The position numbers and the translations under genes are program-made. Shown one piece after another: positions 1 to 7,819 of a stretch of 55,692 nucleotides of DNA (positions are counted from its first letter, which is position 1; each line of letters starts with the position of its first letter). The stretch is from NCBI GenBank assembly GCA_016295455.1, contig JAEDLE010000003.1, forward strand, positions 1 through 55,692, in the 5' to 3' direction. The stretch comes from Bacteroidales bacterium. GTDB taxonomy: Bacteria > Bacteroidota > Bacteroidia > Bacteroidales > UBA932. The notes beneath the pieces were generated by a model. The model did no database searches and was not told the DNA's origin. It worked only from the letters and a program-made list of their open reading frames with translations.

Positions 1-55
1 CCGGTGATCCTCTCTTCACACAAAAAGAGGATTACCTTCCGGTGATCCTCTCTTC
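1..55. repeat. 17-bp direct repeat flanking a terminator
   Basis: The 17-mer CCGGTGATCCTCTCTTC occurs at 1-17 and again at 39-55, an offset of 38 bp. The second copy forms one arm of the terminator hairpin at 27-50. The first copy is cut by the window edge and may be the arm of a second, similar hairpin. This would fit a duplicated terminator downstream of the tRNA, or a second tRNA unit just outside the window. Only the repeat itself is seen; its origin is inference. Confidence 0.6.
21..50 (-). terminator. Rho-independent terminator after tRNA-Arg
   Basis: Read on the minus strand, a 10-bp stem (GAGGATCACC pairing with GGTAATCCTC, one G-U pair) closes on a GGAA tetraloop and is followed by TTTTTGTG. 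It starts 6 bp beyond the 3' end of tRNA-Arg, so it should end that transcript. The ACC-GGAA-GGT apex recurs in the rubrerythrin terminator near 20250. Confidence 0.75.
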
Positions 56-56
56 G

Positions 57-130
57 TGACTCCTACAGGATTCAAACCTGTAACCTTTTGATCCGTAGTC
101 AAATGCTCTATTCAGTTGAGCTAAGGAGCC
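57..130 (-). tRNA. tRNA-Arg (anticodon ACG)
   Basis: The minus strand folds as a complete 74-nt cloverleaf. The acceptor stem is GGCTCCT with AGGAGTC (one G-U pair), discriminator A. The anticodon arm is TTTGA-CTACGGA-TCAAA, giving anticodon ACG (reads CGU, and CGC/CGA after A34-to-inosine editing). The T arm contains GGTTTGAATCC. The 3' CCA is not encoded, so it must be added after transcription. It lies 33 bp downstream of rplS on the same strand and is followed by a hairpin terminator. Confidence 0.95.
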
Positions 131-163
131 GAGTCAGGGACAAGTCCCTTATTTTTCTTGGGA

Positions 164-526
164 TTAGAGGTTGGTCCTCTTCTCCTGGATTCTAGCCTTC
201 TTTCCGAACAAGTTCCTCAGGTAGAATATCCTTGCCCTGCGTACCTTTCCGACCTTGTTGAGCTCGATGGAATCGATGAATGGTGACTGGTAAGGGAATA
301 TCCTCTCGACACCTATTCCGCCGGAAACCTTGCGTACCGTGAAAGTCCTGGTGAATGCAGTGCCACCGCTTATCTGGATGACTACACCCTTGAACTTCTG
401 AAGTCTCTCCTTGTCACCCTCCTTGATTCTGTAGGTGACGGTAACTGTGTCTCCAGCCTTGAACTCTGGGAACGAAGCGGCCTTCTCATTGATGAATGCC
501 TGCTCTACTACTTTGATCAAATCCAT
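164..526 (-). CDS. rplS: 50S ribosomal protein L19 (bL19)
   Basis: bL19 binds 23S rRNA at the 30S-50S interface. The product is 120 residues, the usual length, with the family blocks FKGVVIQISGG in the centre and RIFYLRNLFGKKARI near the C-terminus. The ATG at 526 begins MDLIKVVEQ, the normal N-terminus. The gene stands alone: dnaJ ends 125 bp upstream, and a consensus promoter at 606-636 precedes it, leaving a leader of about 73 nt. In many bacteria rplS follows trmD; here it does not, which is common in Bacteroidota. Confidence 0.98.
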   Translation of the reverse strand: MDLIKVVEQAFINEKAASFPEFKAGDTVTVTYRIKEGDKERLQKFKGVVIQISGGTAFTRTFTVRKVSGGIGVERIFPYQSPFIDSIELNKVGKVRRARIFYLRNLFGKKARIQEKRTNL

Positions 527-605
527 CTTCTTCTTAAAAATTTAATCGCAACGTTACCAAAGTCCTTCAAGGATGTAAGAGGTTGCTGTTCTTATTTTGG
601 GATTG

Positions 606-636
606 CAAATGTAGGAACTTTTTTGCTCAATCCAAA
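606..636 (-). promoter_or_regulatory. Bacteroidetes-type promoter for rplS
   Basis: The minus strand has TTTG (636-633), a 19-bp spacer, then TACATTTG (613-606), a perfect TAnnTTTG -7 box. Transcription should begin near 600, giving a leader of about 73 nt before the rplS ATG. The leader contains the short palindrome TCCTTGAAGGA, which may form a hairpin. Confidence 0.75.
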
Positions 637-651
637 ATATTTCCTCAAAAT

Positions 652-1818
652 TTAGAAGTTTTCCTTCATTTTCTCAAAGAGTGCCTTGTCATCCCTGCTC
701 AAGTCGGGCTTGAAGGAGGAACTGTTCCGCATATTCTCGATGACTTCCTTCTCGCTTCTGCTGAGCTTCTTCGGAATCCAGACGAGAATCTTCACATAGA
801 GGTCGCCGGTCCCGTTGCCATATCCCTTCACTGAAGGGAGTCCTTTGCCCCTGAGCCTGAGCACTGTGCCGGACTGGGTTCCAGCGTCCACCTTCAGGCG
901 GTACGGACCGTCGAGGCTAGGGACTGAAATCTCGGTTCCGAGCATGGCGTCGGTCACTGATATGACCTGGCTGTAGAAGAGGTTGTTGCCCTCTCTCCTG
1001 AGCTGGCTGTGAGGAAGTTCCTCTATGAGTATGAGCAGGTCTCCGTTGATGCCGTTGTTCTTGGCGGCATGTCCTTCGCCCCTCATGGTGAGCTGCATTC
1101 CGTTCTCCACTCCGGCAGGGATGTTGACCTTGACCGTGGCCTTCTTCCTCACCAGGCCGGTGCCTCCGCAGTTGCGGCAGGCATTCTTGATGATCTTGCC
1201 CTCTCCGTTGCAGTGTGAGCAGGTCGAATAGGTTACGGTCTGTCCGAAGAAACTGTTCACGACCCTCTGTTCCTGTCCCGTACCGTTGCAGTGAGGACAG
1301 GTCTGGATGTCGGACGCATTCTTCGCACCCTTTCCGCCGCATTCAGGACAAGGTTCGGCCCTTTCTATGGTTACTTCTTTCTCGCAGCCGCGGGCTATCT
1401 CCTCGAGCGTAAGCTTGACTCTGGTGCGTATGTCCCTGCCCCTGTACACGCGCTGCTGGCTCTGCCCGGTCTGGCCGCCGCTGAAGCCGAAGCCTCCGAA
1501 ACTGCCGCCGAACAGGTCGTTGAGTATGTCATTGAGATTGCCGAAACCTCCGCTGAAGTCAAAACCGCCCTGTCCTCCGAGACCGGCCTGGCCGAACTTG
1601 TCATACTTGGCCTTCTTGTCCGGGTCACTGAGTACGGAATAAGCCTCGGAGGCTTCCTTGAAGTTCTCCTCGGCTGTCTTCTTTTCTTCATCCGAACTGT
1701 TGACCCAGCGGTCCGGATGCCATTTGAGCGCCAGTTTCCTGTACGCTGCCTTTATCTCATCGGCCGATGCCCCTTTCTGGACACCGAGCACCTCATAATA
1801 ATCTCTTTTCTCTGCCAT
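652..1818 (-). CDS. dnaJ: Chaperone protein DnaJ (Hsp40)
   Basis: DnaJ delivers clients to DnaK and stimulates its ATPase. The 388-residue product has all class I parts: a J domain with the HPD motif (WHPDRW, about residues 33-38), a Gly/Phe-rich linker (about 75-120), and a zinc-binding domain with four CxxCxGxG repeats (CPECGGKG, CPHCNGTG, CSHCNGEG, CRNCGGTG). C-terminal substrate domains and a dimerisation tail follow. It begins 6 bp after grpE and is almost certainly co-transcribed with it. dnaK is not in the window. Confidence 0.98.
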   Translation of the reverse strand: MAEKRDYYEVLGVQKGASADEIKAAYRKLALKWHPDRWVNSSDEEKKTAEENFKEASEAYSVLSDPDKKAKYDKFGQAGLGGQGGFDFSGGFGNLNDILNDLFGGSFGGFGFSGGQTGQSQQRVYRGRDIRTRVKLTLEEIARGCEKEVTIERAEPCPECGGKGAKNASDIQTCPHCNGTGQEQRVVNSFFGQTVTYSTCSHCNGEGKIIKNACRNCGGTGLVRKKATVKVNIPAGVENGMQLTMRGEGHAAKNNGINGDLLILIEELPHSQLRREGNNLFYSQVISVTDAMLGTEISVPSLDGPYRLKVDAGTQSGTVLRLRGKGLPSVKGYGNGTGDLYVKILVWIPKKLSRSEKEVIENMRNSSSFKPDLSRDDKALFEKMKENF

Positions 1819-1824
1819 AATAAA

Positions 1825-2508
1825 CTAAATGCCCACGACTACCTTGGCATAACGGAGTATCTTCCCTCCGAGTGTGTAACCTGTAGAGATGACGTCGAAC
1901 ACCAGACCTTTTTGGCTCTCATCCTGCACCGGGAACTGGGAAACCGCCTCGTGGAAATCAGTGTCGAACTTCTTTCCCTTGGCCTCGATGACTTCCAGCC
2001 CCTTGCTCTTGAGGTAGGCCATCAGCTTGTTGTAGATGAGGGTGGTGCCCTCCTTAGCCGCCTCGTCGCCGGACTTCGAAAGCAGTTCCATCGCCCTCTC
2101 GAGGTCGTCCAGAACCGGAAGCATACCCTTGATGGTGTCCTCCGAAGCGCTTGCCAGCAGGTTTATCCTTTCCTGTGCACTGTGCCTCCTGAGATTCTCA
2201 AGGTCAGCCATAAGTCTCAGATAATCATTCTTTTCCTTGGCGAGCTGCTCCTTGGTTTCCTTGAGCTCCTTCTCCAGGGCCTCGATCTTCTCGTCCTTGG
2301 CGCAACGCTTCTCCTGCTTCTCGGAAGCCTTCTCCTCCCTGCAGCAATGTTTCTCCTCCTTGCCGCAGCATTTCTCTTCCTTCACTTCTTCCCCGCCACA
2401 GGCGCATTCCTTCTGCTCAGGGCTTTCCTGCTGTGCGGCAGCGTTTTCCATCTTCATTTCCTTCTCTTCCCGGGTCATCTCTTTCATATGTCTTCTTTTC
2501 TTTGTCAT
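1825..2508 (-). CDS. grpE: Nucleotide exchange factor GrpE with Cys-rich N-terminal extension
   Basis: GrpE releases ADP from DnaK. Residues from about 74 form the long coiled coil (EALEKELKETKEQLAKEK), then the LMADLENLRRH block and the C-terminal beta domain with FHEAVSQFPVQ and GYTLGGKILRYAKVVVG. The ATG at 2508 is preceded by a strong GGAGGAGG Shine-Dalgarno, which supports the full 227-residue form over the internal Met codons at 8, 11, 18 and 20. The family is usually about 180-200 residues. The extra N-terminus (about residues 30-72) is highly charged and has seven cysteines (35, 37, 47, 48, 55, 56, 69), including two CC pairs. That is unusual for GrpE. It is followed by dnaJ after 6 bp. 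Confidence 0.96.
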   Translation of the reverse strand: MTKKRRHMKEMTREEKEMKMENAAAQQESPEQKECACGGEEVKEEKCCGKEEKHCCREEKASEKQEKRCAKDEKIEALEKELKETKEQLAKEKNDYLRLMADLENLRRHSAQERINLLASASEDTIKGMLPVLDDLERAMELLSKSGDEAAKEGTTLIYNKLMAYLKSKGLEVIEAKGKKFDTDFHEAVSQFPVQDESQKGLVFDVISTGYTLGGKILRYAKVVVGI

Positions 2509-2644
2509 ATCGATTGTCCTCCTCCGGACAGGTATCTTTCTGTATATGTCAACCTGTCACGCGCCCGCATCCTGTGCCGGGCTCGGCTGCAGTCCCCAAT
2601 CAAAATGTCTGCCAATGGCCGGGGTCTGCCATATTGTCATATGG

Positions 2645-4438
2645 CTATGCCAGTTCGGACAGCTCCAGCCACCTCATTTCCTTCCCGTCGATTATCTCTG
2701 TCAGTTCTCCGAAACGGGTGGATGCCTTCCTGAGTTCATCCACAGGGAGCTGCCCTCCCGAAAGGGCCTGCTCCAGAGCCGCCTTTTCCGCATTCAGTTC
2801 CTCGAGTTCCTTCTCCAGAGCCTCAAGTTCCTTCTTCTCTTTGTAGCTGAGCTTGCGCTTCTCGGGCCGGAATTCGGTCTTCGGGCTTTCCTTCGCCTTC
2901 ACGGCATCCTTGCGCTGCCTTTCCTCACTGCGCTTTTCCGCCTGAAGGTCAAGCATATACTGTCTGTACTGGCTGTAGTCTCCTATGAAATCCTTCACGT
3001 TTCCCCCGCCTGTGAAGACCAGCAGATGGTCCACCAGCCTGTCCAGGAAATGACGGTCGTGGGAGATGATGATGAGCGAGCCCCTGTATTCCTTCAGGTA
3101 CTCCTCCAGCACGTTCAGCGTGACTATGTCCAGGTCGTTGGTCGGCTCGTCAAGTATCAGCAGGTTAGGCTGTTCCTTGAGTACTGTGAGCAGGTAAAGC
3201 CTTCTCTTCTCACCTCCCGAGAGCGTCGCGACCCTGTTGTTGAGCATATCGTGCGGGAAGAGGAACTGCGAGAGCAGCCTGGTGTCATTGACGGTCTCTA
3301 GCACGGTCTGCTCCTCGTCGAAACTGATTCCGCTTTGCCTGTAGTAGCCTATGCGCAGCGACTCGCCCCTGTCTATGACGCCGCTCAACTCTCCCGGATC
3401 TTCAGGGAACATGTTGCCTGTCAGCAGATTGATGAAGGTGCTCTTGCCTACGCCGTTTCCTCCGACTATGCCGACCCTCTCATATCTCTGGAAGTTGTAG
3501 CTGAAATGGTTGAGGTAGCAGCGGTCGCCGTAGAAGAAACTCACATCACGGCAGTTGATTATCTTGGAACCCAGCCTGGAAGCCATCCCGACCTCGCCCA
3601 TGTTCACCTGCCTGGAGACATATGTGTCCTCGGCCCTTTCCTTCAGTTCATAGAAGGCGTCCTTCCTGTATTTTGCCTTGCCGCTGCGGGCGCAGGGCGT
3701 GCTGCGCATCCACTCGAGTTCCCTACGGAGTATGTTCCTGACCTTGTCGGTGTTCGCGTCGTAGTTGTCTATCCTTTCCTGTCTCTTTTCCAGATAGTTC
3801 TGGTAATCGCCCCTGTAGATGTAAATGGAGCCGCGGTCCATCTCCATCACCGTGTTGCAGACGTGGTCCAGGAAATACCTGTCGTGGGTCACCATGAAAA
3901 GGGTGCATCTCGCCCTACTGAGGTAACCCTCCAGGAATTCGATCGCGTCTATGTCCAGATGGTTGGTGGGCTCGTCCATGATGTAGAAGTCCGCCTCGGA
4001 GGCAAGCATCTGGGTCAGGGCGACCCTCTTCACCTCCCCTCCGGACAGAGTCTTCATCTTCGCCTCCGGGTCATCGAGTCCGAAGTTCGAAAGCAACTGC
4101 CTGACTTTCAGTTCATATGCGAACAGATGCTCCTCGTCCATATGCGAGGTCAGCGTGCTGCTCGAAGCCATGATCTGTGCGAATATGCCGGATTCCGGGC
4201 AGAAGTCATATTCCTGCTCCAGGAAGGCTATGCGTATGTCCTTGAGGAAGGTGATGCGTCCTCCGCTGTCGGACTTGTCCTTGCCTGCGAGTATCTTCAG
4301 CAGGGAGGTCTTGCCCGTGCCGTTCGGAGCGATGAGGGCGATCTTGTCCCCCTCGTTTATGTTGAACCCTATGTTGTCGAAGAGGACCTTGGGACCGTAG
4401 GATTTGGATATGCCCTCAATCTGGAGATATGATGCCAT
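2645..4438 (-). CDS. uup: ABC-F family ATPase, Uup-like
   Basis: A soluble tandem ABC ATPase of the ABC-F family, which act on ribosomes or nucleic acid and not in transport. The first nucleotide-binding domain has APNGTGKT (37-44), LSGGE and IMDEPTNHLD. The second has GGNGVGKST, LSGGEKRR and LILDEPTNDLD. The linker with a basic stretch (SGKAKYRKDAF) and a C-terminal coiled coil (about 515-597, rich in Lys/Glu) match Uup. The family is linked to DNA-structure binding and ribosome rescue. No membrane segments are present. It starts 6 bp after trkA ends and is probably in one transcript with it. Confidence 0.9.
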   Translation of the reverse strand: MASYLQIEGISKSYGPKVLFDNIGFNINEGDKIALIAPNGTGKTSLLKILAGKDKSDSGGRITFLKDIRIAFLEQEYDFCPESGIFAQIMASSSTLTSHMDEEHLFAYELKVRQLLSNFGLDDPEAKMKTLSGGEVKRVALTQMLASEADFYIMDEPTNHLDIDAIEFLEGYLSRARCTLFMVTHDRYFLDHVCNTVMEMDRGSIYIYRGDYQNYLEKRQERIDNYDANTDKVRNILRRELEWMRSTPCARSGKAKYRKDAFYELKERAEDTYVSRQVNMGEVGMASRLGSKIINCRDVSFFYGDRCYLNHFSYNFQRYERVGIVGGNGVGKSTFINLLTGNMFPEDPGELSGVIDRGESLRIGYYRQSGISFDEEQTVLETVNDTRLLSQFLFPHDMLNNRVATLSGGEKRRLYLLTVLKEQPNLLILDEPTNDLDIVTLNVLEEYLKEYRGSLIIISHDRHFLDRLVDHLLVFTGGGNVKDFIGDYSQYRQYMLDLQAEKRSEERQRKDAVKAKESPKTEFRPEKRKLSYKEKKELEALEKELEELNAEKAALEQALSGGQLPVDELRKASTRFGELTEIIDGKEMRWLELSELA

Positions 4439-4444
4439 CTGTCT

Positions 4445-5803
4445 CTATCTGAAGAATCTGTCCACTTCCTTGACCGCTTCAGGAAGGGCGAAGACGGCGA
4501 CCCTGTCATATTCTTCTATGCAGGTGTCACCCACTGCTATGAATGAATCGTTGCCCCTGATCACGCCTCCGATGACGGCGTTCTCCGGGAATCCTATTAC
4601 CTTGAGCGGACCTGCCGTGATGCGGCTGCCGGGAGCCACGATGTACTCCATCACCTCCGCGTGCGTGCCGCTCATGTACTTGACGAACCTCACCTTGTTG
4701 CTGAGGGTCATCTTGAAGATCTTGCCCGCGGTTATCATCTTCTTGTTTATGACCGCGTCCACACCTATCTGTTCGGCAAGGGAAATGTATTCGAGGTTCT
4801 CCACTTCAGCCACGGTCCTGGGAACTCCGAAACGCTTGGCCACGACGCAGGCGAGCACGTTCTGCTCGTCATTTCCGGTCACTGCCACGAAGGCATCCAT
4901 GTTCTTGATACCCTCCTCGAGCAGCAGGTCCGAATTCCGCATATCCCCGTTGATGACCACGACATTGTCCGGAGTGTTCTCGCTGAGTTCATGGCATCTT
5001 CTTGTGTCAGAGTCGATTATCTTGACCGAATCAATGGTCTTGGAGATGTTTCGCGCGACCATTTCGCCTATCTGGCTTCCTCCGACCACCATCACCCTGT
5101 TCACCTCCACGTTGCTCTTGCCGAGGAATTGCATGATCTGTCCTATGCCTTCCCTCTTGGAGATAATGAACACGAGGTCGTGGTACTTGAACTTCATGTC
5201 CGGTTTCGGCATTATGGTCTTCTCGTTCCTGGATATGGCGACGACCCTGAACTGTATCCTTTCGGTCTGGACCGCCGCCGTGAACTCGGCCAGGGTCAGG
5301 TCCAGAAGGGGAGAGTCGTCCTCGAGCTTGAAGACCGCCATCTGGAGCTTGCCTCTGGCGAAATCCATGGACTCGGTGGATGCTGTCCTCCTGAGCAGGT
5401 CCACGATTTCGTCCGACGCAATCTTCTCAGGGTAGAACATCAGGTCTATGCCCATTTCCGTGAACATATACTTGTTCTCATAGGAGAGGAACTCCTCGTT
5501 GTCGACTCTGGCGCAGACTTTCTTGCAGCCCATCTTCTTGGAAATGAGCGCGCTGACTATGTTGACGTCCTGGGAAGTGTAGGGATTGACAGCGACGAAG
5601 AGGTCAGCGCTGTCCACGCCGGCCTGCCTCAGGGTATGTATTGTGGATGACGGTCCCTCGATGGTGGCCACGTCACAGGCGGAGGCAAGCCTTGAGAGCT
5701 TGTCCTGGTCGGCATCTATGACCGTAATCTCGTTTGCCTCGTTGCTGAGCATCTTCGCCAGGTGGGACCCGACTTCTCCTGCTCCTTCAATGATGATCTT
5801 CAT
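4445..5803 (-). CDS. trkA: Trk potassium uptake regulatory subunit TrkA
   Basis: TrkA is the cytosolic NAD(H)/nucleotide-binding gating subunit of the TrkH K+ channel. The 452-residue protein has two Rossmann RCK-N units (GAGEVGSHLAKML near the start, VVGGSQIGEMVARNI near 230), each followed by an RCK-C domain. I use the ATG at 5803 (MKIIIEGAGEVG). A TTG nine bases upstream also reads in frame but lies against the -7 box. No trkH is adjacent, although the pair is often linked in this phylum; uup follows instead. A perfect -7 box only 6 nt before the ATG suggests a leaderless message. Confidence 0.95.
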   Translation of the reverse strand: MKIIIEGAGEVGSHLAKMLSNEANEITVIDADQDKLSRLASACDVATIEGPSSTIHTLRQAGVDSADLFVAVNPYTSQDVNIVSALISKKMGCKKVCARVDNEEFLSYENKYMFTEMGIDLMFYPEKIASDEIVDLLRRTASTESMDFARGKLQMAVFKLEDDSPLLDLTLAEFTAAVQTERIQFRVVAISRNEKTIMPKPDMKFKYHDLVFIISKREGIGQIMQFLGKSNVEVNRVMVVGGSQIGEMVARNISKTIDSVKIIDSDTRRCHELSENTPDNVVVINGDMRNSDLLLEEGIKNMDAFVAVTGNDEQNVLACVVAKRFGVPRTVAEVENLEYISLAEQIGVDAVINKKMITAGKIFKMTLSNKVRFVKYMSGTHAEVMEYIVAPGSRITAGPLKVIGFPENAVIGGVIRGNDSFIAVGDTCIEEYDRVAVFALPEAVKEVDRFFR

Positions 5804-5809
5804 ATTCTG

Positions 5810-5817
5810 CAAATATA
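5810..5817 (-). promoter_or_regulatory. -7 box of trkA promoter, abutting the start codon
   Basis: The minus strand reads TATATTTG (5817-5810), a perfect Bacteroidetes -7 element, then CAGAAT and the trkA ATG at 5803. Transcription would begin at or within a few bases of the start codon. No TTTG -33 element is seen about 20 bp upstream, so the promoter is only half supported. Confidence 0.55.
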
Positions 5818-5899
5818 TGAATCTTCCCCGTTATTCCATATTCCCTCGTCGCCTTCCGGAACCGTCCTTCCTCCCGGGCTGCCCGTGCGGAGCGGACTG

Positions 5900-7021
5900 T
5901 TACGTCCTGATGTGGGAGAATACCTTGTCCCTCCATATGAGTGAAGACAGTACGCACCATCCGCCGTAGAGGCCTTTCAGGCAGGCCTTGTCGCCATATT
6001 CCTCAAGCCAGGAGAGCAACTGCGGGTCGTCTTTACGCCTGAGTTCCCGGAACTCCCTGTGCGCCTGAATGACGGCTTTGAAACTGGCGGTCTTCAGGGT
6101 CAGGAGATAGACGGCGGCGGAAAGGCCGTCGAGCAGCATCCTCAGGAATATCAGCGCCGAGGCCTTGCGTCTGCCCCTTGCGGCAGCCTTTTCCGGCTCC
6201 ATACCCCGCTGCAGGAATATGGAGGCGTGACTGCGTGCCAGGTTCGAGTCGAGCATCAGAAGGTTGTTCCTGAAGTTCAGGCGCAGCTTGAACGGCGATG
6301 TTGACGGGAGCGTGCCCCCGCCCATATGCCATACCGTCGATTCCGGGACGACGCATACCGTCCTGCCGTGGAGCATATAGCGCCAGCAGAGGTCTATCTC
6401 CTCCATATGGGCGAAGAACCTGTCGTCCAGTCCTCCCATGCTGTGGAAGTCTGCGCTCCTTGTCAACAGGCAGGCTCCGCTCACCCAGAAGCGTTCCGGG
6501 GCTATGCCGTCATACTGGCCACTGTCCTTCTCGACCCTGCCCATCACCCTGCCAAGGCAGAGCGGGTATCCGAAACGGTCCAGGAGTCCTCCGGCCGCGC
6601 CGGCATATTCGAAACTGTCCCTGTCGTAGTAGGAGTGGAGTTTCGGGGCGCAGGCGGCGCATTCGGGATGGCTGTCCATCCAGCTGACCAGGGGTTCGAG
6701 CCAGCCTTTGCCGACTTCGATGTCGGAGTTGAGCAGAAGGTAGTAGCTGAATTGGCCCCGGAGCTGTTCCAGGGCGCGGTTGTAGCCGCCCGTGAAACCG
6801 TAGTTCCTGTCCAGAACTATGGTCCTGACTCCCGGGAAGTGTTCCTCCATCAGCTCAAGCGAGCCGTCCGTGGATGCGTTGTCGGCGACTATCAGCTCAT
6901 GCTCCTGCCCTTGGGAACACCCGTCGGGAGCGGAACCTATGGATTCCAGAATCAGGGGAACGAAACGCCCGAGGTAATCGCGCGTGTTCCAGTTGAGTAT
7001 GACTATCGCCGTCTTTTTCAT
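5900..7021 (-). CDS. Family 2 glycosyltransferase
   Basis: A GT-A glycosyltransferase of the rhamnosyltransferase-like group (COG1216 type), likely acting at the cytoplasmic face of the membrane in polysaccharide or LPS O-chain assembly. Visible motifs are AIVILNWNTRDYLGRF at the N-terminus, the nucleotide-sugar pocket VADNASTDGS, the metal-binding LLLNSDIEVG, and a catalytic-region FFAHMEEIDLCWR. A hydrophobic stretch near residues 295-315 could tether it to the membrane. The start at 7021 (MKKTAIVILNWN) removes 19 unrelated residues from a longer open frame. It begins 11 bp after the FKBP gene. Acceptor and donor cannot be inferred; no polysaccharide cluster surrounds it. Confidence 0.9.
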   Translation of the reverse strand: MKKTAIVILNWNTRDYLGRFVPLILESIGSAPDGCSQGQEHELIVADNASTDGSLELMEEHFPGVRTIVLDRNYGFTGGYNRALEQLRGQFSYYLLLNSDIEVGKGWLEPLVSWMDSHPECAACAPKLHSYYDRDSFEYAGAAGGLLDRFGYPLCLGRVMGRVEKDSGQYDGIAPERFWVSGACLLTRSADFHSMGGLDDRFFAHMEEIDLCWRYMLHGRTVCVVPESTVWHMGGGTLPSTSPFKLRLNFRNNLLMLDSNLARSHASIFLQRGMEPEKAAARGRRKASALIFLRMLLDGLSAAVYLLTLKTASFKAVIQAHREFRELRRKDDPQLLSWLEEYGDKACLKGLYGGWCVLSSLIWRDKVFSHIRT

Positions 7022-7032
7022 CTTATATCCAA

Positions 7033-7725
7033 TCAGTTGCAACCGCAGCCTCCGCCATCCCCGTGATGACATCCGCATCCCTCACCATCCTCATGGTGAC
7101 ATCCGCATCCTTCGCCTTCCCCGTGATGACATCCGCATTCCTCACCATCCTCATGGTGACATCCGCATCCTTCGCCTTCTCCGGAATGGCAGCCGCCGTG
7201 ACATCCTCCATGGCAACCTCCGTGGCAGCCGCCCTCATGTGGCAGGTACTCGCCGTGGAGGCCTTCCTGCAGCTCTTTCTCGGTAGCCTCCCTGACCTGG
7301 AGCACCTTTCCGCTGAAATTCAGGGTCTTGCCGGCCATGGGATGGTTGAAGTCCATAACCACGACCTCCTCCTTGACTTCCATCACCTGTCCGTGCACGA
7401 CTTCGCCGGCACCGTTGAACATGGGGATGAACCTGCCCTTGACCAGTATCTCGTCGTGAAGTTTCCCGTCCACCATGAATGCGGTCTTGGGTATCTCCAC
7501 CACGTTCGCAGGGTCATATTCACCGTAGCCTTCCTCAGGTGAGGCGCTGAAAGCGAATTCATATCCTTCTTCCCGGCCTTCGATCTCCTGCTCGAAACGG
7601 GGCAGGAGCATGTTCGTGCCGTGTATATAGTCAAGAGGCCTTTCTTCAGTCATCCTGTCAACTATCTGACCCTCCACCTCGACCTCATAGCGGAGCACTA
7701 CTACTGCGTTCTTTGCAATTTTCAT
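7033..7725 (-). CDS. FKBP-type peptidyl-prolyl isomerase (SlyD-like) with Cys/His metal-binding tail
   Basis: Residues 1-157 are a SlyD-like FKBP: a half FKBP domain (VVVLRYEVEVEGQIVDR, RPLDYIHGTNMLLP), an inserted IF chaperone flap, then MDFNHPMAGKTLNFSGKV. SlyD proteins catalyse prolyl isomerisation and, through a His/Cys tail, bind nickel or zinc. Here the tail (about 158-230) is long and regular: four GGCH units, then GCGCHH(E/G)(D/E)GE units ending in GCGCN. It holds over a dozen cysteines and more than ten histidines. The encoding DNA contains two 60-bp repeats. It sits between tldE and a glycosyltransferase; metal delivery is an inference from the family. Confidence 0.93.
   Translation of the reverse strand: MKIAKNAVVVLRYEVEVEGQIVDRMTEERPLDYIHGTNMLLPRFEQEIEGREEGYEFAFSASPEEGYGEYDPANVVEIPKTAFMVDGKLHDEILVKGRFIPMFNGAGEVVHGQVMEVKEEVVVMDFNHPMAGKTLNFSGKVLQVREATEKELQEGLHGEYLPHEGGCHGGCHGGCHGGCHSGEGEGCGCHHEDGEECGCHHGEGEGCGCHHEDGEGCGCHHGDGGGCGCN
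7061..7180 (-). repeat. Two tandem 60-bp copies in the FKBP tail
   Basis: Positions 7061-7120 and 7121-7180 are near-identical 60-bp units that differ at two positions (7079/7139 and 7120/7180). Each encodes 20 residues, so gain or loss of a unit keeps the frame. Each unit is itself made of two diverged 30-bp halves with the shared core GACATCCGCAT. Repeat-number variation between strains is plausible. Confidence 0.9.
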
Positions 7726-7819
7726 ATTGTCGAATCAATTGTTTGCTGGTAAATAATAATCTGTCATCCAATGGTTTGCATGCCGTGCGGAACTTTTCTC
7801 CGCAGCTTTCTCGGAAAGC

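Noticed and set aside
1291..2733. Long open frame of about 480 codons on the plus strand, antisense to dnaJ-grpE
   Set aside because: It mirrors the codon bias of the real minus-strand genes, crosses two gene boundaries and has no recognisable domain.
3335..4432. Long plus-strand open frames antisense to uup and trkA (also 4404-5650)
   Set aside because: Shadows of strongly coding minus-strand genes; translated sequences are low in conserved motifs.
7040..7215. CRISPR-like array of repeated units
   Set aside because: Repeats are adjacent without unique spacers and encode in-frame Gly-Cys-His units of the FKBP tail.
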